Source of the DNA: Flavobacterium sp. ASV13
GTDB taxonomy: Bacteria; Bacteroidota; Bacteroidia; Flavobacteriales; Flavobacteriaceae
DNA length: 64,000 nt
Assembly: GCF_000745775.1 (NCBI RefSeq)
Contig: NZ_JQJY01000001.1
Coordinates: 434,001 to 498,000, forward strand
Direction of reading: 5' to 3'
Shown: piece after piece, positions 34,023 to 42,591 of the stretch
How the letters are laid out: every line of letters begins with the position of its first letter
Position numbering within the stretch: the first letter of the stretch is position 1
The notes under the pieces: model-generated
What the model saw: only the letters and a program-made list of their open reading frames with translations
The model's database searches: none
What the model was told of the DNA's origin: nothing
Program-made: the position numbers and the translations under genes

Positions 34023-34718
34023 ATGCATAATAGAAATTTTTTAATCAGTGCGGCTACATGTTTACTTTTCGTAAATATGAAAGGTCAGAACTTATCTAAA
34101 GATGATGCTTCGAAAAAGTCAATTCAATTTGTTTTACCAAATGGAGCTATTCTTAAAAATCTTGACAGTCTTGAAAATGCCTGGGGGAAAGATCAGATAC
34201 TATTTAAACATAATGAAGAGGATGATCAAAACGGCGTGATGCATCTTGTAAAAAAGACTTCGGAATTTAAAGACAACGAAATTAAAAGTAAAAAAGCTTT
34301 AGCAGAAATGCTTAATAATCCTGCTCCGGAATTTGAACTCAAAGATCTTGAAGGTAAAACATGGTCACTAAAAAAACTTCGAGGAAAAATAGTAATTTTG
34401 AATTTCTGGTTTACATCCTGTGCTCCATGTATTAAGGAAATTCCGGAACTCAATAAATTAGTGGACGAATACAAAAGTAAAAATGTTGTTTTTCTTGGGC
34501 TTACTTACAATACGCCGCAACATGTAGAAAATTTTCTAAAAAAGCGTGCTTTTAACTACATACAATTGCCAAATGCGGGTGAAATAAACAATAAGTATTC
34601 TATTTTCTATTTTCCAACTAGTTTTGTAATTGATAAAAACGGTATTATTAAAGGTGTTCTGGAAAAAAGTGACAATATATACCACGATATAAAAACGATC
34701 ATTGATAAAGAAAGCTAA
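34023..34718 (+). CDS. TlpA-like thioredoxin-fold protein, exported
   Basis: The 231-residue protein has an N-terminal signal (MHNRNFLISAATCLLFVNMK) and a linker. A redoxin/TlpA domain follows from about residue 100, with C133-A-P-C136 in FWFTSCAPCIKEIP, LGLTYNTPQ and the cis-Pro region YFPTSFVID. It probably reduces or isomerises disulfides in the periplasm. It lies behind a repeat array that looks like the binding site of the neighbouring two-component system. Confidence 0.9.
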   Translation: MHNRNFLISAATCLLFVNMKGQNLSKDDASKKSIQFVLPNGAILKNLDSLENAWGKDQILFKHNEEDDQNGVMHLVKKTSEFKDNEIKSKKALAEMLNNPAPEFELKDLEGKTWSLKKLRGKIVILNFWFTSCAPCIKEIPELNKLVDEYKSKNVVFLGLTYNTPQHVENFLKKRAFNYIQLPNAGEINNKYSIFYFPTSFVIDKNGIIKGVLEKSDNIYHDIKTIIDKES

Positions 34719-34847
34719 AAATTGGATTTTAAATTTCAAAAACTGCCCCCAACGCTTTCTAAATAACAAACGTTAACTAACAATTCATTATACATAATAT
34801 AATGTATTGTACGCTACATGCCTTCGCTTCAAAATAAGAAAGAATCT

Positions 34848-34895
34848 TTCTTAACCCAAGTCAATGATTCTTCAGGAATCGCAAACCTAATTTTG
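34848..34895 (+). promoter_or_regulatory. conserved activator element plus -7 box (first copy)
   Basis: TTAACCCAAGTCAATGATT (34851-34869) is followed after 18 bases by TAATTTTG (34888-34895). The same element with one mismatch and the same 18-base spacing to a TAnnTTTG box occurs at 38083-38130. No TTG -33 box is present. Confidence 0.7.
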
Positions 34896-35010
34896 CCCCG
34901 TAAAATCGTCTGAATTATTAGCCTTTTTATATAGCTAACGGTCTAGGCCTGCATTCTGATTTTAACCCCTAAATCTTTAACCCCTTTATATCTAAAGGTT
35001 TGCTCTTAAA

Positions 35011-35026
35011 TGTGATTCAAATCACA
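35011..35026. promoter_or_regulatory. CRP-type palindrome
   Basis: TGTGATTCAAATCACA is a perfect 16-base palindrome that matches the TGTGA-N6-TCACA consensus of CRP/Fnr-family regulators. It lies about 125 bases upstream of the ABM gene. Whether the local Crp/Fnr protein (56370) binds it is unknown. Confidence 0.55.
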
Positions 35027-35149
35027 CTTTAAAAGTGAGTTGACGCAACCTCTAGTTTTCAGAGTTGACGGAAATTTGTCTTAGATGTAAAGCTAATTAC
35101 AGATCACAAATTTTGTTTAACAAATTCAAATAATTAAAAAATAAAAATT

Positions 35150-35920
35150 ATGAAAACAACAGCTTATAAATCAATTTCGAAAACAACGCTGGCAATTGCA
35201 ATATTCGCTTTTGCCCTAATGACAAGTAATATGAAAGCTCAGGATTCTTATAGAATAAAAACCGGAGCTTTAACTGAAACTACTTCTAAACTAACAAGAT
35301 ATGAAGTAAATGAACAAAATGTAGCACAATTTCAAAAAGCATTGACAGCTTATGTAACAGCTTCAATTTCATCGAAAGAAAACATTATGGCCGAAGCTTT
35401 TTATGAACAAGACAAAACAAATGTTTTATGGCTGATTGAAAGATGGAATGGAAAAAATCAATTGGAGAATTTCAGCAAAAAAACAGAAGCAAAAGCATTA
35501 CAGTCTTTAACTGAAAAATTAAAAACTGCTACAAAAACTTATTATGTAAAAGATCTTGAGCCTTTAACTAAAGAACAATGGCGAAGAACTTCTAAAAAAG
35601 AAGATAATCAACTTGTTATCATGCTTTTTGTGGATGGAAAAAAAGGAACAGAACAAAATTTCAAAGACACGTATCATGTTGCGATGCCGCAATTTCGCAG
35701 CGAACCTGGCGTAGTAACGTATCAACTTTCTGAAATTGAAGGAGATGAAACTCAGTTTGTAACTTATGAAAAATTCAGAAGCAACGATGCTTTTCAATAT
35801 CATCTCAATTTTCCTCCTATCAAACCTGTAATAGAATATTTGGAAACAAGTATAAAGAAACCACCTTTTCAAAACGGAATTCATAATCTAATTGAATTCG
35901 CACCACTTACAAGAGAATAA
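35150..35920 (+). CDS. exported antibiotic-biosynthesis-monooxygenase (ABM) domain protein
   Basis: The 256-residue protein has a signal peptide (cleavage near MKAQ) and two ABM-like ferredoxin-fold repeats (about 42-135 and 148-240). The repeats share the pattern of strand, long helix, FYEQ/QLSEIE and ENF/FQYHLNFP segments. ABM proteins such as YgiN act as quinol monooxygenases or bind small aromatic ligands, usually in the cytoplasm; a signal peptide and tandem repeat are less usual. It is the first gene of a unit with an exported DJ-1 protein (49-base gap). Confidence 0.75.
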   Translation: MKTTAYKSISKTTLAIAIFAFALMTSNMKAQDSYRIKTGALTETTSKLTRYEVNEQNVAQFQKALTAYVTASISSKENIMAEAFYEQDKTNVLWLIERWNGKNQLENFSKKTEAKALQSLTEKLKTATKTYYVKDLEPLTKEQWRRTSKKEDNQLVIMLFVDGKKGTEQNFKDTYHVAMPQFRSEPGVVTYQLSEIEGDETQFVTYEKFRSNDAFQYHLNFPPIKPVIEYLETSIKKPPFQNGIHNLIEFAPLTRE

Positions 35921-35968
35921 TTCACAAATAAAATTTCAAATAATAAATCAATTTAAAAATTAAAAGTC

Positions 35969-36763
35969 ATGAAAAATTTAAAACAAATTATCGGTACAAG
36001 CTTATTAAGCACATTTGCATTTTTTAATGTACAAGCTCAGGTTAAAGATCATAACCTTAATGTAATGAATCAATTAGCAACACCTTCACATGTTTCTGTG
36101 ATGCCTGTTTCTCAATTATTGAATGCTCCGGGAAATGAAGCTTTAAGAGCTTTCTTCTTTAATCCTGTAAAAGACAAAACGGTTTTAAAAGGTAAAAAAA
36201 TTGCAGTACTTGCCGCAGATGGTTTTGAAGAAATAGAATTAACTGGACCAGTTTGGTACTTTAGAGAACTTGGTGCTCAGGTTGACATCATCGCTCCAAA
36301 ATTCAATCCGGCTCCGGCAAGATATGGATTGAGCACTCCTGAAATGGCAAAAACTCATATTATGGCTATTCAATATTTACAACCTGTTGGATGGATCAAA
36401 TTTGATAAAACAGCAGATCAGATTAAAGTGAGTGATTATGATGCTGTATTTATTCCTGGAGGAGCTTGGAATCCAGATAACCTTCGTTATGACAAAGATG
36501 TTATAAAATTCATTCAGGATTTTAATAAATCTGGAAAATTGATCGCTGCTATTTGTCACGCACCAGTTGTTTTGGCTTCGGCTGATATTCTTAAAGGAAG
36601 AAAACTTACTGGATATTGGAATATTCAAAGTGATCTTAAAAATGCAGGCGGTATCGTATCTGATCAGCCAGTTGTAGTGGATGCAAACATTATTACAAGC
36701 AGACACCCAATTGATGTTGCCGATTTTTCAAAAGCAGTGGAAAGCTGGTTGGCAAAAAAATAA
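35969..36763 (+). CDS. exported DJ-1/PfpI family protein
   Basis: The 264-residue protein has a signal peptide (VQAQ near residue 24), about 50 extra residues, then a DJ-1/PfpI domain. It includes E87 (DGFEEIE), FIPGGAW, and the nucleophile C196 in AAICHAP. Family members are glyoxalases, deglycase-like enzymes, amidases or chaperones. Export to the periplasm is unusual for DJ-1 proteins and pairs with the exported ABM protein encoded just upstream. Confidence 0.87.
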   Translation: MKNLKQIIGTSLLSTFAFFNVQAQVKDHNLNVMNQLATPSHVSVMPVSQLLNAPGNEALRAFFFNPVKDKTVLKGKKIAVLAADGFEEIELTGPVWYFRELGAQVDIIAPKFNPAPARYGLSTPEMAKTHIMAIQYLQPVGWIKFDKTADQIKVSDYDAVFIPGGAWNPDNLRYDKDVIKFIQDFNKSGKLIAAICHAPVVLASADILKGRKLTGYWNIQSDLKNAGGIVSDQPVVVDANIITSRHPIDVADFSKAVESWLAKK

Positions 36764-36788
36764 TTTCTTCAATTATAATCAGAAAAAA

Positions 36789-36816
36789 TAACGGAAGATT
36801 AAACAGTCTTCCGTTA
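36789..36816. other. inverted repeat between DJ-1 and aldo/keto reductase genes
   Basis: Perfect 10-base arms (TAACGGAAGA and TCTTCCGTTA) enclose eight bases. The T run needed for an intrinsic terminator lies on the minus-strand side only. It may attenuate read-through into the reductase gene or mark an RNA processing site. Confidence 0.5.
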
Positions 36817-36924
36817 TAAAAAACAATTGAGAATTGACTATCGAAATCTGTAATACGGTTTAAAAAATCACAGTTATACAGACTTCAAAACATATAAAAG
36901 TCTTTAACATTAAAAAAAATAAAA

Positions 36925-37914
36925 ATGGAATATAGAAAATTAGGAGATTCTGATCTCCAGTTATCCGCAATCACCTATGGAAGTTTCGCTATTGGCGGTA
37001 CTATGTGGGCGGGAACAGAAAAAAGTGAAGCGAAAGAAGCTATTATGGCTTCTATTGATCATGGTGTGACAAGTATTGATACTGCTCCTTTCTACGGATT
37101 AGGGCTTAGCGAAGAACTGATTGGCGAAACCATTAAAGAACTTGATCGTTCTAAGGTTCAACTCTTAACTAAGTTCGGAATGGTTTGGGATGGCAGTAAC
37201 AACGGAAAAGGTGATTTTATGTGGAATCAGGAACATGACGGAAAAAGTTATCCGCTTTATAAATATGCTTCAAAAGCGAATGTTATAAAAGAAACCGAAG
37301 AAAGTCTTAAACGATTAAAAACTGATTATATCGATTTGCTTCAATTGCATTGGCCAGATTCTACAACGCCAATTGACGAAACTATGGAAGCGCTTCAATC
37401 ATTAATTGATCAGGGAAAAATACGTGCCGCAGGTGTGAGCAATTACAATAAAGATCAATTACTGGAAGCACAAAAAAGTATTCGCGTTGCATCCAATCAG
37501 ATGCCTTACAGTATGTTGAATCGTGGTATTGAAAAGGATATTGTGCCGTTAGCAATCGAAAACAATATTGGAATAATTGCTTACAGTCCTTTAGAAAGAG
37601 GATTATTAAGTGGCAAATATTTTAAAGGCGAAAAATTAAAATCAGATGATCATCGTCAAGATTATTTTGGCCAATTTAATCCTGAAAAAGTAGAAGCTTT
37701 CCTTAAAAAAATTGAACCTTTAGCTGAAGAAAAAAAAGCTAGTCTGGCGCAATTAGTTTTAAAATGGACAACGCTTCAACCAGGAATAACTGTTGTGTTG
37801 GCTGGCGCAAGAAATAAAGAACAGGCAATTAGTAATGCAAAAGCGATAGAGGTAAATCTGACAGAAAAAGAAGTACAATACATTAACAACGAATTGGCGC
37901 AGCTTTCTTTATAA
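36925..37914 (+). CDS. aldo/keto reductase
   Basis: The 329-residue TIM-barrel protein has the catalytic tetrad D52, Y57 (DTAPFYG), K83 (LLTKFGM) and H142 (LLQLHWPD), and the NADPH-binding C-terminus (VLAGARNKEQ). It resembles the YajO/Gcy-type AKR12/13 group of aldehyde reductases. It follows the exported DJ-1 gene after 161 bases that contain a hairpin, so it may be co-transcribed or separately started. Confidence 0.93.
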   Translation: MEYRKLGDSDLQLSAITYGSFAIGGTMWAGTEKSEAKEAIMASIDHGVTSIDTAPFYGLGLSEELIGETIKELDRSKVQLLTKFGMVWDGSNNGKGDFMWNQEHDGKSYPLYKYASKANVIKETEESLKRLKTDYIDLLQLHWPDSTTPIDETMEALQSLIDQGKIRAAGVSNYNKDQLLEAQKSIRVASNQMPYSMLNRGIEKDIVPLAIENNIGIIAYSPLERGLLSGKYFKGEKLKSDDHRQDYFGQFNPEKVEAFLKKIEPLAEEKKASLAQLVLKWTTLQPGITVVLAGARNKEQAISNAKAIEVNLTEKEVQYINNELAQLSL

Positions 37915-38082
37915 TTTACCTTCTTTTTTACTTCCTTATCATCACGTAAAACATTCTCAAAACCACTTTCTATAAGCTTAAATATGCAGCAGGTTTCTTC
38001 TTGCTGCAGCGGTAAGTCTGTGTCTTTTAGAACTTGTCTTCTTTCTATAATTAGAAGTATCAAAATCATATTCTTCGTTTCG

Positions 38083-38130
38083 TTCTTAACCAAAGTCAAT
38101 GATTTTAACGAAATGCTGTCTCTACCTTTG
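38083..38130 (+). promoter_or_regulatory. conserved activator element plus -7 box (second copy)
   Basis: TTAACCAAAGTCAATGATT (38086-38104) is followed after 18 bases by TACCTTTG (38123-38130). This is the same arrangement as at 34848. It serves the unit that begins with the 2TM protein at 38214. Confidence 0.7.
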
Positions 38131-38213
38131 TCATGTAAATAAATTGAAAATCAACCAATTAAAACATTTCTTTTTTAAAATAACCTATTACTAATAATTT
38201 AAAAAACTTTATT

Positions 38214-38435
38214 ATGAAAACTAGATTTAACATCGACACTAAGACAAATAAAAATCTAAAATTAGGATTCAAAATTCACTTTCTTGTCTTTCTATTAGTT
38301 AGTCCGATAATCTTCATTATTTGGTATTTAACAGACACTACATATCCATGGCCATTATGGTCTACATCTGCATGGGCAGTTGGAGTTCTTTTTCACTATT
38401 TAGGTGTGTTTGTATTCAGAAAAAATAAAATCTAA
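38214..38435 (+). CDS. 2TM domain protein
   Basis: The 73-residue protein has two membrane segments with the 2TM family pattern: basic N-terminus, FKIHFLVFLLVSPIIFIIW, WPLWSTSAWAVGVLFHYLGVF and a short basic tail (split by loops). These small proteins are common in Bacteroidota, often with LytTR kinases; here none follows. It is the first gene of a four-gene unit. Confidence 0.85.
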   Translation: MKTRFNIDTKTNKNLKLGFKIHFLVFLLVSPIIFIIWYLTDTTYPWPLWSTSAWAVGVLFHYLGVFVFRKNKI

Positions 38436-38448
38436 AACCTTAGAAATC

Positions 38449-39015
38449 ATGGAAACAAATACAACATTCAGACGAATCGTAACCGGACATAATACAGAAG
38501 GCAAAGCCATTATTTTGTCAGACGAAGTTCCAACAAGAACCTATATGGTAGGCGGACCAAACGGAGCGAAATTTCATGAAGTTTGGAACACTAAACAAAC
38601 TCCTGCTCTAATAGATGCTATTTCTAAAGATCCTGAAGAAACCGGACTTATTTTGGGACCTCCAAAACACGGAACAAGAATACGAGTAATCGATTTTCCG
38701 CCAGAAAGTGATGAAATTAGAAATCTTACCAAAGAACAGGCTTTTGAACATTTTAAAACTATGAGCGGTGAACATGCTTCAAAAGCTGGCGGAAATGCAC
38801 CTCACCCATTAATGCACAAAACAGAAACGATTGACTACGGAATTGTTCTCGATGGTGAATTAACCTTAATTGTTGACGAAGGCGAAACAACAGCAAAAGC
38901 AGGAGACATTATTGTGCAACGAGGAACAAATCATGCCTGGAGCAATAAATCTGGAAAAACATGCCGTATTGTCTTCATTTTGATTGATGGAGAATTTGAA
39001 GAAAACCTTCGCTAA
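38449..39015 (+). CDS. cupin domain protein
   Basis: The protein is about 188 residues from the ATG giving METNTTFR; a longer frame starts inside the 2TM gene. The C-terminal cupin (about 110-180) has HPLMHKTETIDYGIVLDG and a second motif GDIIVQRGTNHAW, with His and Glu residues set for a metal. Single-domain cupins of this group act on small aromatic or lactone substrates or as sensors. It lies 13 bases after the 2TM gene. Confidence 0.85.
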   Translation: METNTTFRRIVTGHNTEGKAIILSDEVPTRTYMVGGPNGAKFHEVWNTKQTPALIDAISKDPEETGLILGPPKHGTRIRVIDFPPESDEIRNLTKEQAFEHFKTMSGEHASKAGGNAPHPLMHKTETIDYGIVLDGELTLIVDEGETTAKAGDIIVQRGTNHAWSNKSGKTCRIVFILIDGEFEENLR

Positions 39016-39033
39016 ATCTTAAAAACAATTGTT

Positions 39034-39588
39034 ATGCGAGTAAATCCTATAAAACCAGAAACAATGAACGATGAAGTTCGATATGTTCATGATGAAGTTT
39101 TTAAACTCATTACACATAGTCAGGGTCCTGTTGTGATGACTAATAATGAAGGTGCTTTGACTGGTCCTTTTCCGCCCATGCTTGCTTTTCCTCAATTTGG
39201 AATTCCGGCTTTAAGTTTTGTACGTTCATTAGACAATTATGCAACGCTTCCTAAAAAAGTTCGGGAAGTAGCTATTCTTACTGTTGGTGCTGCATTTGGC
39301 GCACGTTTCGAACTTTATGCTCATGAAATCATGGCAAAACATTTTGGCTTTTCTGCAACAGCAGTGGCATCACTGTCATCCGGAATTCGTCCTGCTGATT
39401 TAAACGAGGAAGAAGCTATCGCGTATGAAATCGCTTCAATTTTAGCAAAAGGCCGAATTGTTCCAGACTCCGCTTATAATCTTGCAAAGGAAATATTAGG
39501 ACAAGATGGTTTGGCCGAACTCATATTCTTAGTGAGTGCTTACACGCTACTTGCCACAGTTTTAAATGGTTTTGATGTTCTTCCATAA
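39034..39588 (+). CDS. carboxymuconolactone decarboxylase family protein
   Basis: The 184-residue helical protein has the CMD core (about 60-130): LPKKVREVAILTVGAAF and ELYAHEIMAKHFG. The E..H pair is kept and the AhpD-type CxxC is absent, so a decarboxylase-like or ligand-binding role is more likely than peroxidase activity. It lies between cupin and hydrolase genes, which suggests a pathway for an aromatic or lactone compound. Confidence 0.85.
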   Translation: MRVNPIKPETMNDEVRYVHDEVFKLITHSQGPVVMTNNEGALTGPFPPMLAFPQFGIPALSFVRSLDNYATLPKKVREVAILTVGAAFGARFELYAHEIMAKHFGFSATAVASLSSGIRPADLNEEEAIAYEIASILAKGRIVPDSAYNLAKEILGQDGLAELIFLVSAYTLLATVLNGFDVLP

Positions 39589-39643
39589 TTTAAAAAGACA
39601 TCCAATTTTTATAAAAATAAAACAAATGATAAATTTAAAAACA

Positions 39644-40498
39644 ATGAAAAAATCAAAAATTAATTCTCAAAATTCCTTAAAAACAATCTCAAAACTTTTC
39701 TTGCTGTTATTTACAGCCATTTCAACGGCATCATGTACAAATGACGAAAATGCTGCTGTTACAAAAAAATCTCCTGTTGTACTGGTGCACGGCGCATGGC
39801 AAGCATCATATGTATGGGATCAAACAGAAGCCGATTTAAAAGCTGCTGGTTATACTGTTACTGTTGTAAAACTGCCTGGACATGGAGAAGATACTACTCC
39901 TGCTTATCAGGTTTCATTTAAAGCTTATATTGATGAAGTAAAAAAAGCAATTAACGCATACGATGAACCTGTAATTTTAATTGGTCATAGTTTAGGCGGA
40001 GCTGTAATTACACAAACTGCTGCTGAAATTCCTCAAAAAATCAAAAAGTTGGTTTATGTAGCTGGTTTTATTCCTCAAAGCGGGAAAAGCGTTTTGGATT
40101 ATTCTCAAATGGATAAAGCTTCACTTTTGCCAGCTTCTTTACAATTATCTGATGATCAAACTTTAGCCGGAATCGTAAATCCAGAAGTTAATCTTCCAAA
40201 AATCTTTTCTCAGGATGCTACAGCTGTTCAAAAACAATTTCTTGTAGCGCGCTACAAAGCCGAGCCTACAATTCCACTTGGAACACCTTTGAACTATAAA
40301 ACTGAAGATTATAATTTGGGAGGCAAAAAATATTACATCTTTACCACTGCTGATAATACGATAACTTACAACTTTCAGCAGGAAATGGCAAAAGGTGCCG
40401 GTATCACAAATACTTATACGATCAATTCTGGACATAGTCCGTTTATCTCTAAATCTGCAGAATTGACAAAACTTTTAAAAGAAATTGTATCAAAATAA
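39644..40498 (+). CDS. alpha/beta hydrolase lipoprotein
   Basis: The protein is about 284 residues from the ATG giving MKKSKINS; the ATG six codons earlier is also possible. The signal sequence ends in STASC (lipobox), so it should be anchored at the envelope. The hydrolase core has LVHGAW (oxyanion region), the nucleophile elbow GHSLGG and a C-terminal SGHSPF with the catalytic His. Homologous hydrolases act on esters or lactones. It closes the unit and is followed by a strong terminator. Confidence 0.9.
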   Translation: MKKSKINSQNSLKTISKLFLLLFTAISTASCTNDENAAVTKKSPVVLVHGAWQASYVWDQTEADLKAAGYTVTVVKLPGHGEDTTPAYQVSFKAYIDEVKKAINAYDEPVILIGHSLGGAVITQTAAEIPQKIKKLVYVAGFIPQSGKSVLDYSQMDKASLLPASLQLSDDQTLAGIVNPEVNLPKIFSQDATAVQKQFLVARYKAEPTIPLGTPLNYKTEDYNLGGKKYYIFTTADNTITYNFQQEMAKGAGITNTYTINSGHSPFISKSAELTKLLKEIVSK

Positions 40499-40521
40499 AC
40501 ATAATTCACCTTTTGATTTAT

Positions 40522-40556
40522 AAAAGATTCCTGAAGTGTTTTCAGGAATCTTTTTT
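40522..40556 (+). terminator. intrinsic terminator of the 2TM-cupin-CMD-hydrolase unit
   Basis: Perfect 14-base arms (AAAAGATTCCTGAA and TTCAGGAATCTTTT) enclose GTGTT, with further T residues after. Confidence 0.9.
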
Positions 40557-40663
40557 ATTTTCATAATACTAAAGATCTATAATTCAATTCGCATTGGTTT
40601 CCTTTGGAGTACAGACAGTCTTTTAATTGATTAAAAATATATTCTGAAGGAAAAAACTCAATT

Positions 40664-40691
40664 TGAACACATAAATCCTGAATCTGAACAC
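40664..40691 (+). promoter_or_regulatory. TGAACAC direct repeats, period 21
   Basis: TGAACAC occurs at 40664-40670 and 40685-40691, two helical turns apart, each followed by an A-rich stretch and CCTG. AraC-family regulators bind such tandem sites, and one is encoded two genes downstream. The SDR start is 53 bases beyond. Confidence 0.55.
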
Positions 40692-40743
40692 TTTTAAAAC
40701 CTGCATCTTTTTGAATTTTGCCTTATTAATTAAACACAAAAAT

Positions 40744-41577
40744 ATGAGCACTCAAAAAGTATGGTTCATTACCGGCGCATCAAAAGGAATGGGACTTGAA
40801 ACCGTAAATACAGTTTTAAAAAATGGCGATAAAGTTGCTGCCACTTCCCGAAATTTAAAAGAACTAATCGATCAGATTGGGAATCAAAATGAAAATTTTC
40901 TACCGCTTCAGGTTAATATTACAAATAATGAAGAAGTAAAAAAGGCCATTGAAACCACAATTGAAACTTTCGGAAAAATAGATGTTATAGTAAACAATGC
41001 GGGATATTATCTGGTAGGAAGTATTGAGGAAATCAGCGATGAAGAATTCCGCAAAACAATCGACGTCAATTTGTTCGGAACCGTAAATGTTATCCGAAAT
41101 GCAATGCCTTTTCTGCGTCAGCAAAAATCAGGGCATATTCTGAATATTGCTTCCAATATGGGATATATTGGTTATGCTAATACCGGAAGTTATAACGCAG
41201 CTAAATTTGCTGTAATCGGACTTTCAGAAGCATTGGCAAAAGAAGCAAAACCTTTCAACATTAAAGTTACGGCAATTGCTCCGGGAATGTTTCGCACGCG
41301 TTTTATGAGCGACAGCACTTTGGCGGAAACCAAAAATAAAATAGCTATTTACAATGTAGAACAACATGTAAATATGCTGAAAAGTTTTGACGGAAATCAG
41401 CCAGGAGATCCAAAGAAACTTGCTAAGGTTTTACTTGCGATTACAGAATTGCCAAATCCGCCTGTACATCTTCCGTTAGGAAACGACAGTTACAACTCAA
41501 TTGTAGAACATAGAAAAAATGAAGCTCAGGAAATGGAAACCTGGCAGCATCTTTCCTACTCTACTAATTTCGATTAA
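40744..41577 (+). CDS. SDR family oxidoreductase
   Basis: The protein is about 277 residues from the ATG giving MSTQKVWF; the longer frame starts at a non-standard place. It has TGASKGMG, NNAGYY and YNAAK (catalytic Tyr and Lys), typical of the SDR group found with AraC regulators. It lies 17 bases upstream of an AraC gene on the same strand and probably shares its promoter and control. Confidence 0.93.
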   Translation: MSTQKVWFITGASKGMGLETVNTVLKNGDKVAATSRNLKELIDQIGNQNENFLPLQVNITNNEEVKKAIETTIETFGKIDVIVNNAGYYLVGSIEEISDEEFRKTIDVNLFGTVNVIRNAMPFLRQQKSGHILNIASNMGYIGYANTGSYNAAKFAVIGLSEALAKEAKPFNIKVTAIAPGMFRTRFMSDSTLAETKNKIAIYNVEQHVNMLKSFDGNQPGDPKKLAKVLLAITELPNPPVHLPLGNDSYNSIVEHRKNEAQEMETWQHLSYSTNFD

Positions 41578-41594
41578 TTTGTAAATTTGTTGAA

Positions 41595-42509
41595 ATGAAA
41601 AAATCAGTCCCGCATAAAATCAAAACGATTTCAGAACTGCATCAGTTATTTGCACTTCCAAAACCAGATCATCCTTTGGTTAGTGTAATTGATTTTGCTT
41701 TATTGAGTTACAAACACGCTGATATCTGGAAACATTTTACAAATGATTTCTACTGTATTACCATCAAAAAAGGCATTAACGGAAAGTTTAAATACGGTCA
41801 GCGCGATTATGATTTTGATGAAGGAATGATGACTTTGACAAAACCAGATCAGGTGTTTTCGGTTACACAGACCAATGACAATCCGGTTACTGGTTATATG
41901 CTGGTTTTTAAAACTGATTTAATTCGAAATTATCCTTTGGGAAAAACGATTCAGAACTATGGATTTTTTTCTTATTCTATTGCAGAAGCATTACATCTTT
42001 CTGATAAGGAAGATGTAATTATTTCCGGTCTTTTAAAACAAATGCAGGACGAACTAAAAAACAATATAGATCATTACAGTCAGGATTTAATTGTTTCGCA
42101 TCTGGATTTACTTCTTAATTATATTAATAGATTCTACGGCCGTCAATTCATTACCCGAAAAACTTCAAATCATGATTTATTAAGCAGATTAGAACAAACT
42201 TTATTAGATTATTTTGAGAATGAAAGCGGAGCTGTAAAAGGACTTCCAACCGTTCAATATTTATCACAGGAACTTCATATTTCTGCCAATTATTTAAGCG
42301 ATTTACTCCGAAATATTACGGGTTTAAATACACAGCAATACATTCAGAATCATATTATTGAAAAATCAAAACAACTGCTTACTACTTCAAATTTAAGTAT
42401 AAACGAAATTGCTTATTCATTAGGCTTCGAATACGCTCAGTCTTTTAGCAAACTCTTCAAAAAGAAAACCAATTTAACCCCTTTACAATTCAGGCAATCT
42501 TTTAATTAA
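41595..42509 (+). CDS. AraC family transcriptional regulator
   Basis: The 304-residue protein has an N-terminal cupin-like sensor half and a C-terminal AraC HTH (about 205-300). The latter shows YLSQELHISANYLSDLLR for the first HTH and INEIAYSLGFEYAQSFSKLFKK for the second. The direct repeats at 40664-40691 upstream of the co-transcribed SDR gene are its likely binding site. Confidence 0.95.
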   Translation: MKKSVPHKIKTISELHQLFALPKPDHPLVSVIDFALLSYKHADIWKHFTNDFYCITIKKGINGKFKYGQRDYDFDEGMMTLTKPDQVFSVTQTNDNPVTGYMLVFKTDLIRNYPLGKTIQNYGFFSYSIAEALHLSDKEDVIISGLLKQMQDELKNNIDHYSQDLIVSHLDLLLNYINRFYGRQFITRKTSNHDLLSRLEQTLLDYFENESGAVKGLPTVQYLSQELHISANYLSDLLRNITGLNTQQYIQNHIIEKSKQLLTTSNLSINEIAYSLGFEYAQSFSKLFKKKTNLTPLQFRQSFN

Positions 42510-42531
42510 AGAAAGAAAAAATGCTTTAAAA

Positions 42532-42562
42532 TTTGGAGTAAACTTATTTTTATATAATTTTG
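42532..42562 (+). promoter_or_regulatory. promoter of the TetR gene
   Basis: TTTG (42532-42535), 19 bases, then TAATTTTG (42555-42562) is a textbook Bacteroidota promoter, 30 bases before the TetR start. Confidence 0.8.
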
Positions 42563-42579
42563 TATCGTTCATTACAAAA
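42558..42579. promoter_or_regulatory. TetR-type operator overlapping the promoter
   Basis: TTTTGTA and TACAAAA form an inverted repeat around TCGTTCAT. It overlaps the -7 box, so binding would repress the TetR gene itself. A near copy (TGTA-TCAATCAT-TACA) precedes the SDR gene at 43190. Confidence 0.65.
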
Positions 42580-42591
42580 TAAAAATCAACA

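Larger units (their letters stand above)
34719..35149. other. long regulatory intergenic region before the ABM gene
   Basis: This holds the first shared promoter element (34848-34895), a CRP-like palindrome (35011-35026) and two GAGTTGACG direct repeats at 35037-35045 and 35062-35070 (period 25). No gene was recognised. Confidence 0.55.
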
